Assembly: GCF_021495345.1 (NCBI RefSeq)
Contig: NZ_CP099397.1
Coordinates: 3,348,001-3,412,000, forward strand
Direction of reading: 5' to 3'
DNA: 64,000 nucleotides
Source: Pseudomonas hydrolytica
Lineage (GTDB): Bacteria > Pseudomonadota > Gammaproteobacteria > Pseudomonadales > Pseudomonadaceae
The first letter of the stretch is position 1. Each line of letters opens with the position of its first letter. The position numbers were made by a program, and so were the translations under genes. This document shows, one piece after another, positions 23,175-32,246 of the stretch. The notes beneath the pieces were generated by a model. The model saw only the letters and a list, made by a program, of their open reading frames with translations. It did not search any database and was not told where the DNA came from.

Positions 23175-24755
23175 CTATTCGGTGGGCTCGGGTTGTTCCG
23201 GCGCCAATGCCTGGGCTTGCATCCAGCTCGGCGGCGGCAGGCCAGCCTCGCGGCGCTCGTTCATCTCGCGCACTTGCTGCGCGAAGGTTTCTTGGTAGTC
23301 CTCACCCAGCAGGGCGAGCTCCTTCTCGTAGGTGCTCAGGCCGGACTCGATGCGCAGCACCGCTTCCTTCACTTCCTTGAGCCCGTCGATGGCCAGGCGG
23401 CCGGCGCCGATCCACTCGCAGTTGCACCACGACGCACGCGCCTCGTAGAAGCCACGGGTGGCTTTGCGTGGCAGCGTGAGCAAGCGCCGCTGCAAGGCCT
23501 CCTCGAACGCCAGCACGAACAGGTGCGTGGCGAAGCGCGAGGCGATCACCTTGCGACGCCCCATGTAGTAGCGCCAGCCCTCCATCATCGAAGCGCGTGC
23601 GCTGCTGTAGGTGCTCTGCCGGTAGTCGCGGGCGAATGGCTCGTAAGGCAGGTTCAGCCCCGCCGCCATCCAGCGCAGGATGCTCGACTCGAAGTCGGCA
23701 TAGCCGTTATCGACGTTGCCACTGGTCTGCAGATGCAGCTTCTCGCCTGGCCACAGGTGCGGAATCTTCACGCCATTCAGGGCCAGCTTGCTGCCGCTGT
23801 TGAAACTGTTCACCGCCATCATGTATTTGGCGATTTTTTCAACGCTTTCGTCGCCAGCACCGATCAGTTCCAAGGCTGCCTCGTTGCCGAGCTCACTCTC
23901 GATGGTCGCCGCGTACATGGCGTTCACGATGGCATTCTGCAGCTTGGTGTGCTGCAGCTTGGGCAGCATGTGGCTCTGCTCCAGCACCGTGAGAAACTGA
24001 TTGGCCCCACGGGCCTGGCCGTCCTCGCTGGGCTCGAACACGTGAATGAACTTGATGCGCCCGTTGGCCGCCTCACGCTCGACGCGCCGCCACTCGCGGC
24101 CGTAGCCGGTACCGAGCCCCATTCCACCGGAGGTGAGCTGCCGAATGTGGTAGGCGATCGCTACGCCATTGCGGTCGAACTCGACGCCGGCACGCAGATT
24201 TTCGCTGTCGGCTCGATCTCCAGGGTTGCCGATGCGCTTGGGGCTGACCATGCGCACTGCCGTCCGCATCGGTGTGCCGCGTCGCTCGATCCACTCAGCC
24301 GCGGCAGAGACTTCGCCAAGTCGGGTGTGCGTACCGACAGCCTCACGCACCATCATGGTGGCAGTGCGCTTGCGCTCGACATCGAGCCAGCAGCCGACTG
24401 GATCCTCTGCAAACTCGAACCACCAGGCCTCTACGTCCTGGGCAAACGCACGAGCATCTGCATCAGTGATGCCGAGCAGACGCCAGCGCGGCTTGTAGCT
24501 GAGCCGGAAAAGGTGCCCGACAATGTTGTCGATGTGCAGCTGCACGCCGTTGGCCGCGAAGGCATTGTTACGGGTGACATCCTCGGCACGCGCATTACCC
24601 AACTTGAGGTTGGGCAGCAGTGCAGCGTCGACCGATTGCAGCCGCGGCTGCCAGCGTTCCAGCTGGCCACCGAAACCGCCACCGGCACCCTGCCAGGTGC
24701 TGAGCTGTTCGCGGGCCGGCAACCCGTTGGGTGCCAGGATCTGAACCTTGCTCAT
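23175..24755 (-). CDS. Portal protein, lambda B family, 526 residues
   Basis: ATG 24755 (MSKVQILAPNGLPAREQLST) overlaps the gpW stop by 4 bases. Features of lambda-type portals: DAALLPNLKLGNARAEDVTR, NNAFAANGVQLHIDNIVGH, a middle domain with FIHVFEPSEDGQARGANQFL, and ILRWMAAGLNLPYEPFARDY before the C-terminal helices. It forms the dodecameric DNA gate at the head vertex. The length matches gpB (533). Confidence 0.93.
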   Translation of the reverse strand: MSKVQILAPNGLPAREQLSTWQGAGGGFGGQLERWQPRLQSVDAALLPNLKLGNARAEDVTRNNAFAANGVQLHIDNIVGHLFRLSYKPRWRLLGITDADARAFAQDVEAWWFEFAEDPVGCWLDVERKRTATMMVREAVGTHTRLGEVSAAAEWIERRGTPMRTAVRMVSPKRIGNPGDRADSENLRAGVEFDRNGVAIAYHIRQLTSGGMGLGTGYGREWRRVEREAANGRIKFIHVFEPSEDGQARGANQFLTVLEQSHMLPKLQHTKLQNAIVNAMYAATIESELGNEAALELIGAGDESVEKIAKYMMAVNSFNSGSKLALNGVKIPHLWPGEKLHLQTSGNVDNGYADFESSILRWMAAGLNLPYEPFARDYRQSTYSSARASMMEGWRYYMGRRKVIASRFATHLFVLAFEEALQRRLLTLPRKATRGFYEARASWCNCEWIGAGRLAIDGLKEVKEAVLRIESGLSTYEKELALLGEDYQETFAQQVREMNERREAGLPPPSWMQAQALAPEQPEPTE

Positions 24756-24961
24756 GCGATCACACGTGCCGGCCGGCGACGGGCTTGGGAGCCGACGCCC
24801 AGCTGGCCCTCCAGTTGGGTAATGTAGTTTTCGAGGTCGCGCCGGTTGGCCGGGGTGAACTCGACCATCTTGCCGTCACGCTGCACGCGCACCGTGCTTT
24901 GCCCGGTAATGAGCAGGTGCAGCGCTTCGCGTGCCTCATTGAGTTGCTGCAGGGTGGCCAT
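24752..24961 (-). CDS. gpW-like head-tail joining protein, 69 residues
   Basis: ATG 24961 (MATLQQLNEAREALHLLITG) overlaps the terminase stop by 1 base. The two-helix plus hairpin layout with GQSTVRVQRDGKMVEFTPAN and RDLENYITQLEGQL is the gpW signature, and the size matches gpW (68). It closes the portal after packaging. The basic C-terminus (ARRRPARVIA) is typical. Confidence 0.93.
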   Translation of the reverse strand: MATLQQLNEAREALHLLITGQSTVRVQRDGKMVEFTPANRRDLENYITQLEGQLGVGSQARRRPARVIA

Positions 24962-26997
24962 CAGTCGTCTCCGTTCATCATCCGGCCGAGATCGGCCAGG
25001 CTGACTGCCGGCTTGGCAGCAGCAGGTTGAATTGCACTGGGCTCTGCAGTCACTGGCACCTGTTCGTCCGCCTCAGCCAGCAGGTCGGCCTGCATCAAGC
25101 GGGCCTCGATGTCGTCCCAGTCCTGAGGCTTTTTCAGGTGCAAGCGCATGTAGCGCGCCAGGTGAATCTGGTACTGCTCGCAGTCCAGCGCTTCGTTGGC
25201 CGCGCCCGCCTTCTTCTGGTAGACCTTCTTGCCGCCATGCTTGCGGCTAGGCGCCTTGACCTCGGCCAGTAGCTGGTCGAAGTAGTCCGCACGAACACCC
25301 TTGTAGGTATGCATGCGGCCAGGGCCGCTGCCCGTCAGTTTCAGGCGCTCGAACAGCAGGTCTTTCGCTTTGGTGCCACCGACCATGTACACCTGCAGGC
25401 CATAGCGCGATGCCTTGGTGCTGGTGGTGTTGAGGTCGATCTTGCGCGGCGCCGTGAGGATCTCGGCATCGACATTGGTGCTGCCCTTGATGGCCAGCAG
25501 CTTGGCGAAGCGCTTCTTGCGCGTACGCACGTAGTGATACACGGCGTCGTTGGTTTGCCCGTCCGACGAGTCGATGCTGGCCGCACTGACATGCAGCCGG
25601 TAACCCTTGGCGTGCGCGTAGGAGCCGAAGAGAATGCGGTCCAGCTCCGTCCATACCGGGTCGGTTTTGTCCGAGGTACCGCTCTGCGCGGCGATCTCCG
25701 TCCACAGCACCAGCCAACTTTCCTCACCACGCCCCCAGGCCCGCAGGATCAACGCAATGCGGTCGTGCTGAACGTCAACGGTAAGGAACAGAATCAAGCC
25801 GCCGCCGGGCACCACCAGTTCGCGGTACTCCTCGCAACGCTCCCGCAGCTTGTCAGCCTCTGGCAGGTCACTGCGGTACTCGTAGGGCCGACCCTGCTTC
25901 TGGTTGACGAACTTGATCAGCTGCTTCGGGTCGCCGGCATCGGCCAGCTTCTCGGCAGCGAGCTTCTCGCGCACCAGGTCAGCTAGCGATGTGCCTGGCA
26001 AGCAGGCATAGAGCTCGCTGAGCTCCATGAAGCCGGCTTTACCATAGAACGGAGCCGTCGCCACCCAGCCACGCATCGGGTCACCGCGCTCGACTGCCTC
26101 ATAGACCGTGCGGCGGATGTTCTCTTTGCGTTGGTTGTCGTCCCACAGCTCGGAGCAGTGTGGGCATGCGTACTTGGCCGTTTCCGGCTTGGCATAGCCG
26201 TAGACTTCGTGCGGTACGTCGCCCCTATCCGGATCGCCGCTGATGTAGGTGATGTGCTCGAAGTCCAGCACGTGCGCTTCGCCACAACCGTGGCAGTAGA
26301 TCGGCAGCACTCGCTGGTCGGTTTGCTTCAGGCGCTGCTCGGTTTTCGATAGCCCCTTGAGCGAAGGCGTGCCGCCGACGACGGTTTTCGAACCCGGGTA
26401 GCGTTTGACGCGCTCCTCGAGCAGGCCGATGGCATCGCCCTGGCCCTTCACATCGTCGCTGGTGTCGTCGGGCTCCTCCACCACGGCCAGGCCGACGCTC
26501 GATGTCGACTTCACGTTACCGGGCGAGTTGGACGCAACCAGTTTGAGGAAGCCACCGGGGAAGCCCTTGTGGTTCCAACGGTTGCCGGACTTCTTCGCCG
26601 TCTCCACGTCAACCAGCCGGCCAACCGCCTCGTTCGCTCGAATGGCCGGTACCAGCTTCTCATCGTGGAAGGCCTTGCCGTCACCCTCTTTGGCGAACAG
26701 GACCATGATTGGCATCGGGCGACCGGTGATGCGCTTGAACAGCACCGCGATCATGAAGTATGTCCAGCCGATCTGGGCCGCCTTCATGAGGTCGATTTCT
26801 TTGACGTCGGGGTCGTCGAGCGCCGCGGCTACGCCAAGGAAGTACGGGGTGTAGTAGAACTCGTAGAGACCGTGCAGCACGCCGGCTTCGGCCGGCAGAT
26901 AGAACTCGCTTTCGATGTACTCAGCCGTCGGCTGATCCTTGGGCGGGTTGAACTGCTGGGCCGCGTCCAGCAATACGACGGCCAAGTTTATCCGCAT
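24961..26997 (-). CDS. Terminase large subunit, GpA family, 678 residues
   Basis: I favour ATG 26997 (MRINLAVVLLDAAQQFNPPK), although GGAGG is only 2 bases away; a TTG at 27030 is the alternative. The N-terminal ATPase has KAAQIGWTYFMIAVLFKR as Walker A region and VGLAVVEEPDD as Walker B. A zinc-binding pair CHGC/CPHC lies in the middle, and the nuclease part has LFLTVDVQHDRIALI and the acidic residues after YRLHVSAASIDSS. It cuts and packages DNA. The start lies inside the small-subunit gene, which suggests coupled translation. Confidence 0.92.
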   Translation of the reverse strand: MRINLAVVLLDAAQQFNPPKDQPTAEYIESEFYLPAEAGVLHGLYEFYYTPYFLGVAAALDDPDVKEIDLMKAAQIGWTYFMIAVLFKRITGRPMPIMVLFAKEGDGKAFHDEKLVPAIRANEAVGRLVDVETAKKSGNRWNHKGFPGGFLKLVASNSPGNVKSTSSVGLAVVEEPDDTSDDVKGQGDAIGLLEERVKRYPGSKTVVGGTPSLKGLSKTEQRLKQTDQRVLPIYCHGCGEAHVLDFEHITYISGDPDRGDVPHEVYGYAKPETAKYACPHCSELWDDNQRKENIRRTVYEAVERGDPMRGWVATAPFYGKAGFMELSELYACLPGTSLADLVREKLAAEKLADAGDPKQLIKFVNQKQGRPYEYRSDLPEADKLRERCEEYRELVVPGGGLILFLTVDVQHDRIALILRAWGRGEESWLVLWTEIAAQSGTSDKTDPVWTELDRILFGSYAHAKGYRLHVSAASIDSSDGQTNDAVYHYVRTRKKRFAKLLAIKGSTNVDAEILTAPRKIDLNTTSTKASRYGLQVYMVGGTKAKDLLFERLKLTGSGPGRMHTYKGVRADYFDQLLAEVKAPSRKHGGKKVYQKKAGAANEALDCEQYQIHLARYMRLHLKKPQDWDDIEARLMQADLLAEADEQVPVTAEPSAIQPAAAKPAVSLADLGRMMNGDD

Positions 26998-27430
26998 AGC
27001 CTCCAATTCGGCTGACTGTAGATCCAGCAATGCGGTTCACCCCGTCGCGGTCGACCGTTACCTGGTGCTCGGCCTCGATCTGCTGGACGATCTTCTCGAC
27101 ACCGCTTTGATATTCGCGGTTGGCGAAGCCTGCCCAATCCTTCAAGGCCAGCGCAGCATCTGCGGCCGGTACCAGCGTTCCCAGTTTCTCGTGATAGGTC
27201 AGCCGCCCATTGGCAGCCTTGACCGTGGACTCTTCGATGCGGGCGTTATTGAGCTGCTCGACCTGGCTGCCTCCCCGCCCGGCGGCCTTCTCGCGTAGGT
27301 CGCGGATGTACGCGGTGCGGATCTCGTCGAGGGTCGATTCGCTCCAATCGATGCCCAGCGCCTTGAGCACATCGCGGCAGTTGCGCTCGCTCATGTCCAA
27401 GTGCTGAGCAATCTCTTTCTGTGATGGCAT
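26921..27430 (-). CDS. Terminase small subunit, Nu1-like, 169 residues
   Basis: The start is ATG 27430 (MPSQKEIAQHLDMSERNCRD), giving an N-terminal winged helix-turn-helix like Nu1 (EIAQHLDMSERNCRDVLKAL). A long helix follows (RTAYIRDLREKAAGRG) and then a domain DUF1441-like in character (RLTYHEKLGTLVPAADAALA). It recognises cos and recruits the large subunit. It overlaps the large subunit gene by 77 bases. Confidence 0.82.
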   Translation of the reverse strand: MPSQKEIAQHLDMSERNCRDVLKALGIDWSESTLDEIRTAYIRDLREKAAGRGGSQVEQLNNARIEESTVKAANGRLTYHEKLGTLVPAADAALALKDWAGFANREYQSGVEKIVQQIEAEHQVTVDRDGVNRIAGSTVSRIGGYADKLGRRIAGRGPAVQPAQGSADG

Positions 27431-27553
27431 GACCAACTCCAAAGCCCGGGATAGACAGCCCCGGAAGCGGAACCCCCTATACACCCGTCTATCTGCAAAA
27501 AGATCGCGGTCTACGCCGTCGCGTGGCGAAGGGAGGCCAGGAAGGACCCGCTG

Positions 27554-27877
27554 TTACCGGCCACCACCCCGCCGCCGCTCGACACCCGACCACGGCAAGT
27601 CGCCCGGCTGCACCAGCCGGGCCACGTTGCCCTCGGCTCGCACGACCGCCAGGGCGAACACGCCGAGCAGCAGCACGAACGGCCAGAACTCCAGCGGCAC
27701 GACCAGGCCCGAGGTCAACACCTCGATCAGCAGCCGACCACACGCGATCATCACCGCGAATGCCACGACCGACTTGCCCCAGCGATACCCGGCGCCATTG
27801 CGCCGGTACGTGAACAGCCGAACGAAGATCACGATGCACAGCACCGCGGTCAGACCCGTGAGCCAGGAACTAGCCAT
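27554..27877 (-). CDS. Holin-like membrane protein, second of pair (107 residues)
   Basis: ATG 27877 (MASSWLTGLTAVLCIVIFVR) overlaps the end of the upstream holin gene by 8 bases. Three hydrophobic segments (LTAVLCIVIFVRLF; SVVAFAVMIACGRLLIEVL; FWPFVLLLGVFALAVV) and a charged C-terminus (GVERRRGGGR) fit a three-span phage holin. No endolysin gene is visible beside it, so lysis enzymes may be elsewhere in the prophage. Confidence 0.7.
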   Translation of the reverse strand: MASSWLTGLTAVLCIVIFVRLFTYRRNGAGYRWGKSVVAFAVMIACGRLLIEVLTSGLVVPLEFWPFVLLLGVFALAVVRAEGNVARLVQPGDLPWSGVERRRGGGR

Positions 27878-28226
27878 CGACACCACCTCCACCCAGGTCA
27901 GGCCGCCCCCGCTGACGCAGAGCAGCATGGGACAGCGTCACGACCATGAGCGAGGCGCCGAACGCGGCCGGGCCGGAGTACACGAACGGGCGGAAGCCCC
28001 ACACTTCGAACTCCGTCAGGCCCGGGCTGAACAGGTAACCCATCACCAGGCTGATCAGGAAGTAGACCGCGCGCTTCCACATCGCGAACTCATGGCGTGA
28101 CAGCAAGAAGATCAGCGAGCCACACAGTGCGCCGGTAGCGGCATTACCATCGATCCCGGCAAACCAGCCGGCACCAGCAATGCTGGCCAGCAGGCCGCCA
28201 GCCACCACACCACTCGGCTCGCTCAT
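27870..28226 (-). CDS. Putative phage holin, 118 residues
   Basis: ATG 28226 (MSEPSGVVAGGLLASIAGAG) has GGGAGGG upstream. Glycine-rich N-terminal membrane segment, then ATGALCGSLIFLLSRHEF, RAVYFLISLVMGYLFSPGL and GPAAFGASLMVVTLSHAAL: three to four spans, matching the putative phage holin family common in Pseudomonas phages. First gene of the late operon after tandem terminators at 28256-28340. Confidence 0.75.
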   Translation of the reverse strand: MSEPSGVVAGGLLASIAGAGWFAGIDGNAATGALCGSLIFLLSRHEFAMWKRAVYFLISLVMGYLFSPGLTEFEVWGFRPFVYSGPAAFGASLMVVTLSHAALRQRGRPDLGGGGVDG

Positions 28227-28255
28227 AAACCCTCCCAGGCGGCCAAGGGCCAGAA

Positions 28256-28340
28256 GAAAAAACCCGCGTGCCGCGGGAAAGGCTGCCGCCCCTGCCAGGT
28301 AGCGTCAGCCAGAAAAGACAAAGCCCCGCGGGGCGGGGCT
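28256..28340 (-). terminator. Tandem terminators before the late operon (tR'-like)
   Basis: On the minus strand, T2 at 28320-28340 (AGCCCCG/CGGGGCT followed by TTGTCTTTT) is met first. T1 at 28256-28277 (CCCGCG GCA CGCGGG followed by TTTTTTC) is met next. Both lie between the possible Q-type gene and the holin genes. This is the layout of a late leader whose terminators are overridden by an antiterminator. Confidence 0.8.
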
Positions 28341-28504
28341 CTGAATCCGAGTCGGGTCTCGGGTGGTGCGACACAGCACGTCGCTCTGTTGCTCGCTAGG
28401 CGTACCTATCGAATCGTGGTGACTTTTTACCCCCCGAGTGACAAACCGAAAACCCCCATTTATGGGTTATTCCAGCCGGCGCCCTTCGACGCCTTGCCGG
28501 CGCC
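28341..28504 (-). promoter_or_regulatory. Late promoter region candidate
   Basis: 164 bases between the possible Q-type gene and the tandem terminators, with no gene. A late promoter is expected here, since transcription must start upstream of the terminators. I could not fix -35/-10 boxes with confidence. Confidence 0.35.
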
Positions 28505-29116
28505 TTATGACGCCGAGTCGCCCGACGAGCGGTCAGCATCCACCGCCTTGGCAGCAGCCTTGCGGGCCTTGTGCGCCGCGATTGCACCCTGCCCACCTTG
28601 CGCCGCTTCGAACTCCCGTCCGCGACCGCGATGCGCCGCACCGGCCTGCTGCGCAGAGGCCTTGCGCATCCGCTCGCCCTCGCGCCGAGCCTCCCGGCGC
28701 AGTGCAGCCAGCTTGCCCTGACGCTCCAGCAGCCCGGCCTGCAAGCGCTCATGCAGCACGCCCACTTGCCGGTAGTACGCCCGCCGCCCGGCAACGCCGC
28801 GCCCAAGCTCCAGCGCATCCACCTGCTCGGCGATGGTCAGCCTGGGTTCGTTGCGGTACCGCGCATAGGCCAGCCGCACCAGCGCCGCACCTGCCTCCTG
28901 CCGCTCGATTGCGTACAGCACCTGGTTCACCTCGGCCGCCGCGTAATCTGGCCCGGCGCCCGCCACCAGCAGCCTGGCTCCGTATACCCCACCGCGCGGC
29001 GCGCACCCGGCGAATTCGACGATGGTGCCCATGGTGCTGGGCAATCCGCCCCCAAGGCCGTTCTGGGTCAGCTGATCGCCCCAGTGCATCAACAGCGTCT
29101 CGATAGCCTCGATCAT
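28505..29116 (-). CDS. Possible Q-type late regulator, 203 residues
   Basis: ATG 29116 (MIEAIETLLMHWGDQLTQNG). N-terminal helix, glycine-rich loop (GLGGGLPSTMGTIVEFAGC), then AAAEVNQVLYAIERQEAGAA, RLAYARYRNEPRLTIAEQVD and RRAYYRQVGVLHERLQAGLL. The last part resembles the C-terminal recognition region of ArpU/Q-like antiterminators (YY..V..LH), followed by a long basic helix. Its place before two terminators and the lysis genes supports a Q role. The family match by eye is weak, so this is mainly contextual. Confidence 0.5.
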   Translation of the reverse strand: MIEAIETLLMHWGDQLTQNGLGGGLPSTMGTIVEFAGCAPRGGVYGARLLVAGAGPDYAAAEVNQVLYAIERQEAGAALVRLAYARYRNEPRLTIAEQVDALELGRGVAGRRAYYRQVGVLHERLQAGLLERQGKLAALRREARREGERMRKASAQQAGAAHRGRGREFEAAQGGQGAIAAHKARKAAAKAVDADRSSGDSAS

Positions 29117-29465
29117 TGCCCGTCCCTCGCATCAAAAACCCAACCCAACACAAAAACCGCCAACCCTACACACACCCAACACACAAAAACTCCAATGAAA
29201 ACAAAGGCTTTAGAGCATCTGTGTAAGGTGTGTAAGGTGTGTAAGGTTTTCAGAGCCTCGCGTAAGGAAAATTTCGAAGGGTTCAGGGCAGCCAGATAGG
29301 CGATACAGCGTGAAAAATTTTTCCGCGCACGCGCGCGCACGCGCTCAAACCTTACACACCTTACACACTCGGCTAGAACCCGCGTGGTTACAGGGCTGTA
29401 TGTGTGTAAGGTTGCGAAATCAAGCCTACACAGTGCCAACACACCCAACACACTTTTAGGCGCAC
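29117..29465. other. Candidate phage replication origin with GTGTAAGGT iterons
   Basis: 349 bases without a gene. GTGTAAGGT occurs as three direct copies (29221-29229, 29230-29238, 29239-29247), two inverted copies (29349-29357, 29358-29366) and one more direct copy (29404-29412). Between the two groups are GAAAAATTTTTC and a 20-bp alternating GCGCACGCGCGC-type tract (from 29323). CACACCCAACACAC is repeated at both flanks (29171-29184, 29443-29456). The array sits next to the primase/helicase gene, so an iteron origin is the simplest explanation. Confidence 0.65.
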
Positions 29466-32246
29466 TCATGCTGCAGCCGCCTTGACGTGGTCCCACGCCT
29501 CGACATTCCACCCGCACAGCTTCGCCTTGGCGCGCCACACCTGCACATGCGCGCCCAGCGCGGCCGCCTGCATGGATGGTGGCAGGAAGGCGCCCTCGTC
29601 TCGCGGTATCAGGAACGCAGCGAACCGCCGCGTGCTGCCTTCCGTCCAGGGGATCGCCCGCGTCTTCTCCACCCCCAGTGTCTCGATGAACAGGCTGAAC
29701 TTCGTCTGGCTCATCCGGTGCTCACCATTGCGCTGGCACCACTCCACGAACATCGCGTACAGGTCAGAGCTCAGGCACCCGCCCCACAGCCCATCGCCCA
29801 GCTCGCCCAGGCGCCACAGGTTGGCGAACGTCTGCCACGGCGCCCTGCTCAACGCCACCAGGCGTTCGCGTGCCGGCGTCACGGGCGGCTTGGTCTGCTG
29901 GTCGAAATCGCCCAGGTCATACGCCAGCAGCCAGGCATACAGCGCCTCGACGCCCCCGTTGGCCAGCTCCTGCTTGATCGCCATCTGCCGCTGCGCCGGC
30001 AGCTTCTCCTCTGGCCACATCACCAGAAACCGGCGGTCGCTGTCGCTGATCGGCCAGGGCACGATCTCGTTCGAGAGAAACACCGCGTTCATGTGGCTGG
30101 CCTCCTCCCAACCGTTGACGAACTTGCTCTCGATGCGCACCGTCTGCCCGGTGATCAACTGCTTGATCTTGCCCACCTGGTTGTACTTCTGATCGCGGCT
30201 CACCACCTCCTCAAACACCGCCCACAGCTTGCCGCTCTGCCAGGCGTTGAACGAACCTTCCAGCTGCGTCTGCCCCACCGTTGCCGAGTACTGGCCGTAG
30301 AGCATCCCCATCACCACCGAAAACAACAGACTCTTGCCCGAGCCCTCGGTGGTCGAGTGCATCAACACCGCCGTGTCCATCTTCGCCCCGCTGTGCTGCA
30401 GCGGGTACGCCAGCCAGCGGCACAGCCAGTCCGTCGCATCCTCGGCGTGGTTGCACAGAAAGCTGATCAGCCAGATCAGGTTCTCGCACTTCGCGTCATC
30501 CCGCTCCGGCGTCAACGGCAGGCCCTCATAGGTGTTGATGTACACCTCGGGGTCATGACTCATGGTCGGGTCAAACACGATATGGTTCATGTCCACCACG
30601 CGCCGATCCGGGCTGTTCAGCCACAGGCTGTAGGCATCGCCCAGGGCCATCTTCACCGCGCCCTCAGCCACGCGCCGCTTTTTCGCGTAGTCCCACACAT
30701 CCTTGGTGCCGTCGATGTACACATAGCGCGTCAGCATCGGCATTTTCAGATCGCCAACCGCCTTGCCCGCCAGCGCCTGGGCGCGCTCGATCTCCTTCAC
30801 CCAGTCCTCGCTGACCGTCTTCTTGCGCTTCGGGTCCGTCTCGGCATCCCACTGCTTGAACAGTTCCTTGCCGATCAGCGCCTGGAATGCGGCCTTCTTG
30901 ATGCGCTTGCCGTTGTCCACGTCCCACGCCTGCGTGGTGCCGACGATCAGCGCGAAGCGCCGGAGCAGGCCCTGGATGTGGAAGCCACCCCCCGCCCCCC
31001 CTGTAGTGGTGCTGCCGGCCGGCGCGGCGCTATCCGACTCGGTTGGGGCGGGGGGAAGGTCGCCCGACTCATCGGCCGGGCTGCTGGCGTCATCAGCGTG
31101 CGCAGACTGCCCCCCCGCCTCGCCCTTGGCCTTCGGCGGCGTGCCGCCGATGTTCTTCTTGCGCTGGCTGGCATGATCGATCCCCAGCGCCTTCGCCGCC
31201 GCCTTGGTCGCCGCCTTCTGATCGCCGTCGTGCTCGAGCAGGCAGAACACATCGAACGCATCGTTCATATGCCCGTTCGCCAGCGGGTCGGCGCCGTGGT
31301 GCGAATACACCTTGCCGTCGACCACCGTCACACCCGCCAGCCCCGTGGTGCTGCCTGGGTACAGCCACTTCTTGCCGCGCCGCTTGTAACCGTGCGCCGC
31401 CAGCAGCTGCTCGACGTCGTGCGCCTGGTTGTAGGCGCCCACCACATCCGTGCTACCGCTTGCGCCAGTAGTCGCCGGCCGGTTCGTCTTCGCCTTGGGT
31501 GCCGGGCGCTCTTTCGGAGCGGGCGCCCACTCGCAGGCACCCTGCCCCAGCGGCTTGAAGATCTCCCAGTTGGTCCAGATGCTCAGCAGCTCGCGCGGAA
31601 GCTCCGGCAGGCCATCCGCCGAAGGCGGGGTGCGCCAGTGGTAGGGCTTGCCGGTGTCCGGGTGGATCGAGGGCGGCAACACGTCCTGCACCAGGCCGCC
31701 GCGCAGCTCGAAAACCGTTACGGGTGCCAGCTCCTTCTGCCGCTCGCGCATCGTCGCGGTCAGCTCGGCATTGCCGGTCGCCTCGGCCTGCTTCAGCGCT
31801 GCGGTGGCCAGCTTGTGCTTGCTGCCGTCCGGGTCCAGCGGGTTGGGCCATACCAGGGAATGCCGGCTCAGCTCCACGCCATCCGGCACGCGGAACATCA
31901 GCCGGAAGCGCGCCGGGTTGCCCACCAGCGTCGGATATACCGCCGCCAGGTCATCGAGGTTCAGGTCGAGCACGTGCAGCAGCACATGCCGCGTGTACTC
32001 AACGTGGTCGACGTCCAGCGAGCAAACACGGCTCGGCCCGAGCACCACGCCCATGTTGTGATTGGGGTTCTTCGTCCAGAATTGTTCGGCCTTGTCGGCA
32101 TCGGTGAAGTACCCGCCCGGCTTGTTCCAGCCGTTGCCCTTCGGCGCCTTCTGGCCGGGCTCGATCTTCACCAGGGCCAGACCGAAGGCCTCGATATAGC
32201 GGCGTGCCCAGGCGGCGATATTGCTAGGGGTGTTCGCTTGCGTCAT
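29466..32246 (-). CDS. Prim-pol primase fused to DUF5906-type helicase, 926 residues
   Basis: ATG 32246 (MTQANTPSNIAAWARRYIEA) overlaps the upstream stop by 4 bases. Residues about 1-210 form a bifunctional primase/polymerase domain (FGLALVKIEPGQKAPKGNGW, VCSLDVDHVEYTR with the acidic pair, PARFRLMFRVPD). A linker rich in Pro/Ala (to about 420) leads to the helicase: Walker A STTEGSGKSLLF, then FNAWQSGKLWAVFEEVVSRD and MNAVFLSNEIVPWPISDSDR. It should prime and unwind DNA at the adjacent iteron region. Confidence 0.87.
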   Translation of the reverse strand: MTQANTPSNIAAWARRYIEAFGLALVKIEPGQKAPKGNGWNKPGGYFTDADKAEQFWTKNPNHNMGVVLGPSRVCSLDVDHVEYTRHVLLHVLDLNLDDLAAVYPTLVGNPARFRLMFRVPDGVELSRHSLVWPNPLDPDGSKHKLATAALKQAEATGNAELTATMRERQKELAPVTVFELRGGLVQDVLPPSIHPDTGKPYHWRTPPSADGLPELPRELLSIWTNWEIFKPLGQGACEWAPAPKERPAPKAKTNRPATTGASGSTDVVGAYNQAHDVEQLLAAHGYKRRGKKWLYPGSTTGLAGVTVVDGKVYSHHGADPLANGHMNDAFDVFCLLEHDGDQKAATKAAAKALGIDHASQRKKNIGGTPPKAKGEAGGQSAHADDASSPADESGDLPPAPTESDSAAPAGSTTTGGAGGGFHIQGLLRRFALIVGTTQAWDVDNGKRIKKAAFQALIGKELFKQWDAETDPKRKKTVSEDWVKEIERAQALAGKAVGDLKMPMLTRYVYIDGTKDVWDYAKKRRVAEGAVKMALGDAYSLWLNSPDRRVVDMNHIVFDPTMSHDPEVYINTYEGLPLTPERDDAKCENLIWLISFLCNHAEDATDWLCRWLAYPLQHSGAKMDTAVLMHSTTEGSGKSLLFSVVMGMLYGQYSATVGQTQLEGSFNAWQSGKLWAVFEEVVSRDQKYNQVGKIKQLITGQTVRIESKFVNGWEEASHMNAVFLSNEIVPWPISDSDRRFLVMWPEEKLPAQRQMAIKQELANGGVEALYAWLLAYDLGDFDQQTKPPVTPARERLVALSRAPWQTFANLWRLGELGDGLWGGCLSSDLYAMFVEWCQRNGEHRMSQTKFSLFIETLGVEKTRAIPWTEGSTRRFAAFLIPRDEGAFLPPSMQAAALGAHVQVWRAKAKLCGWNVEAWDHVKAAAA

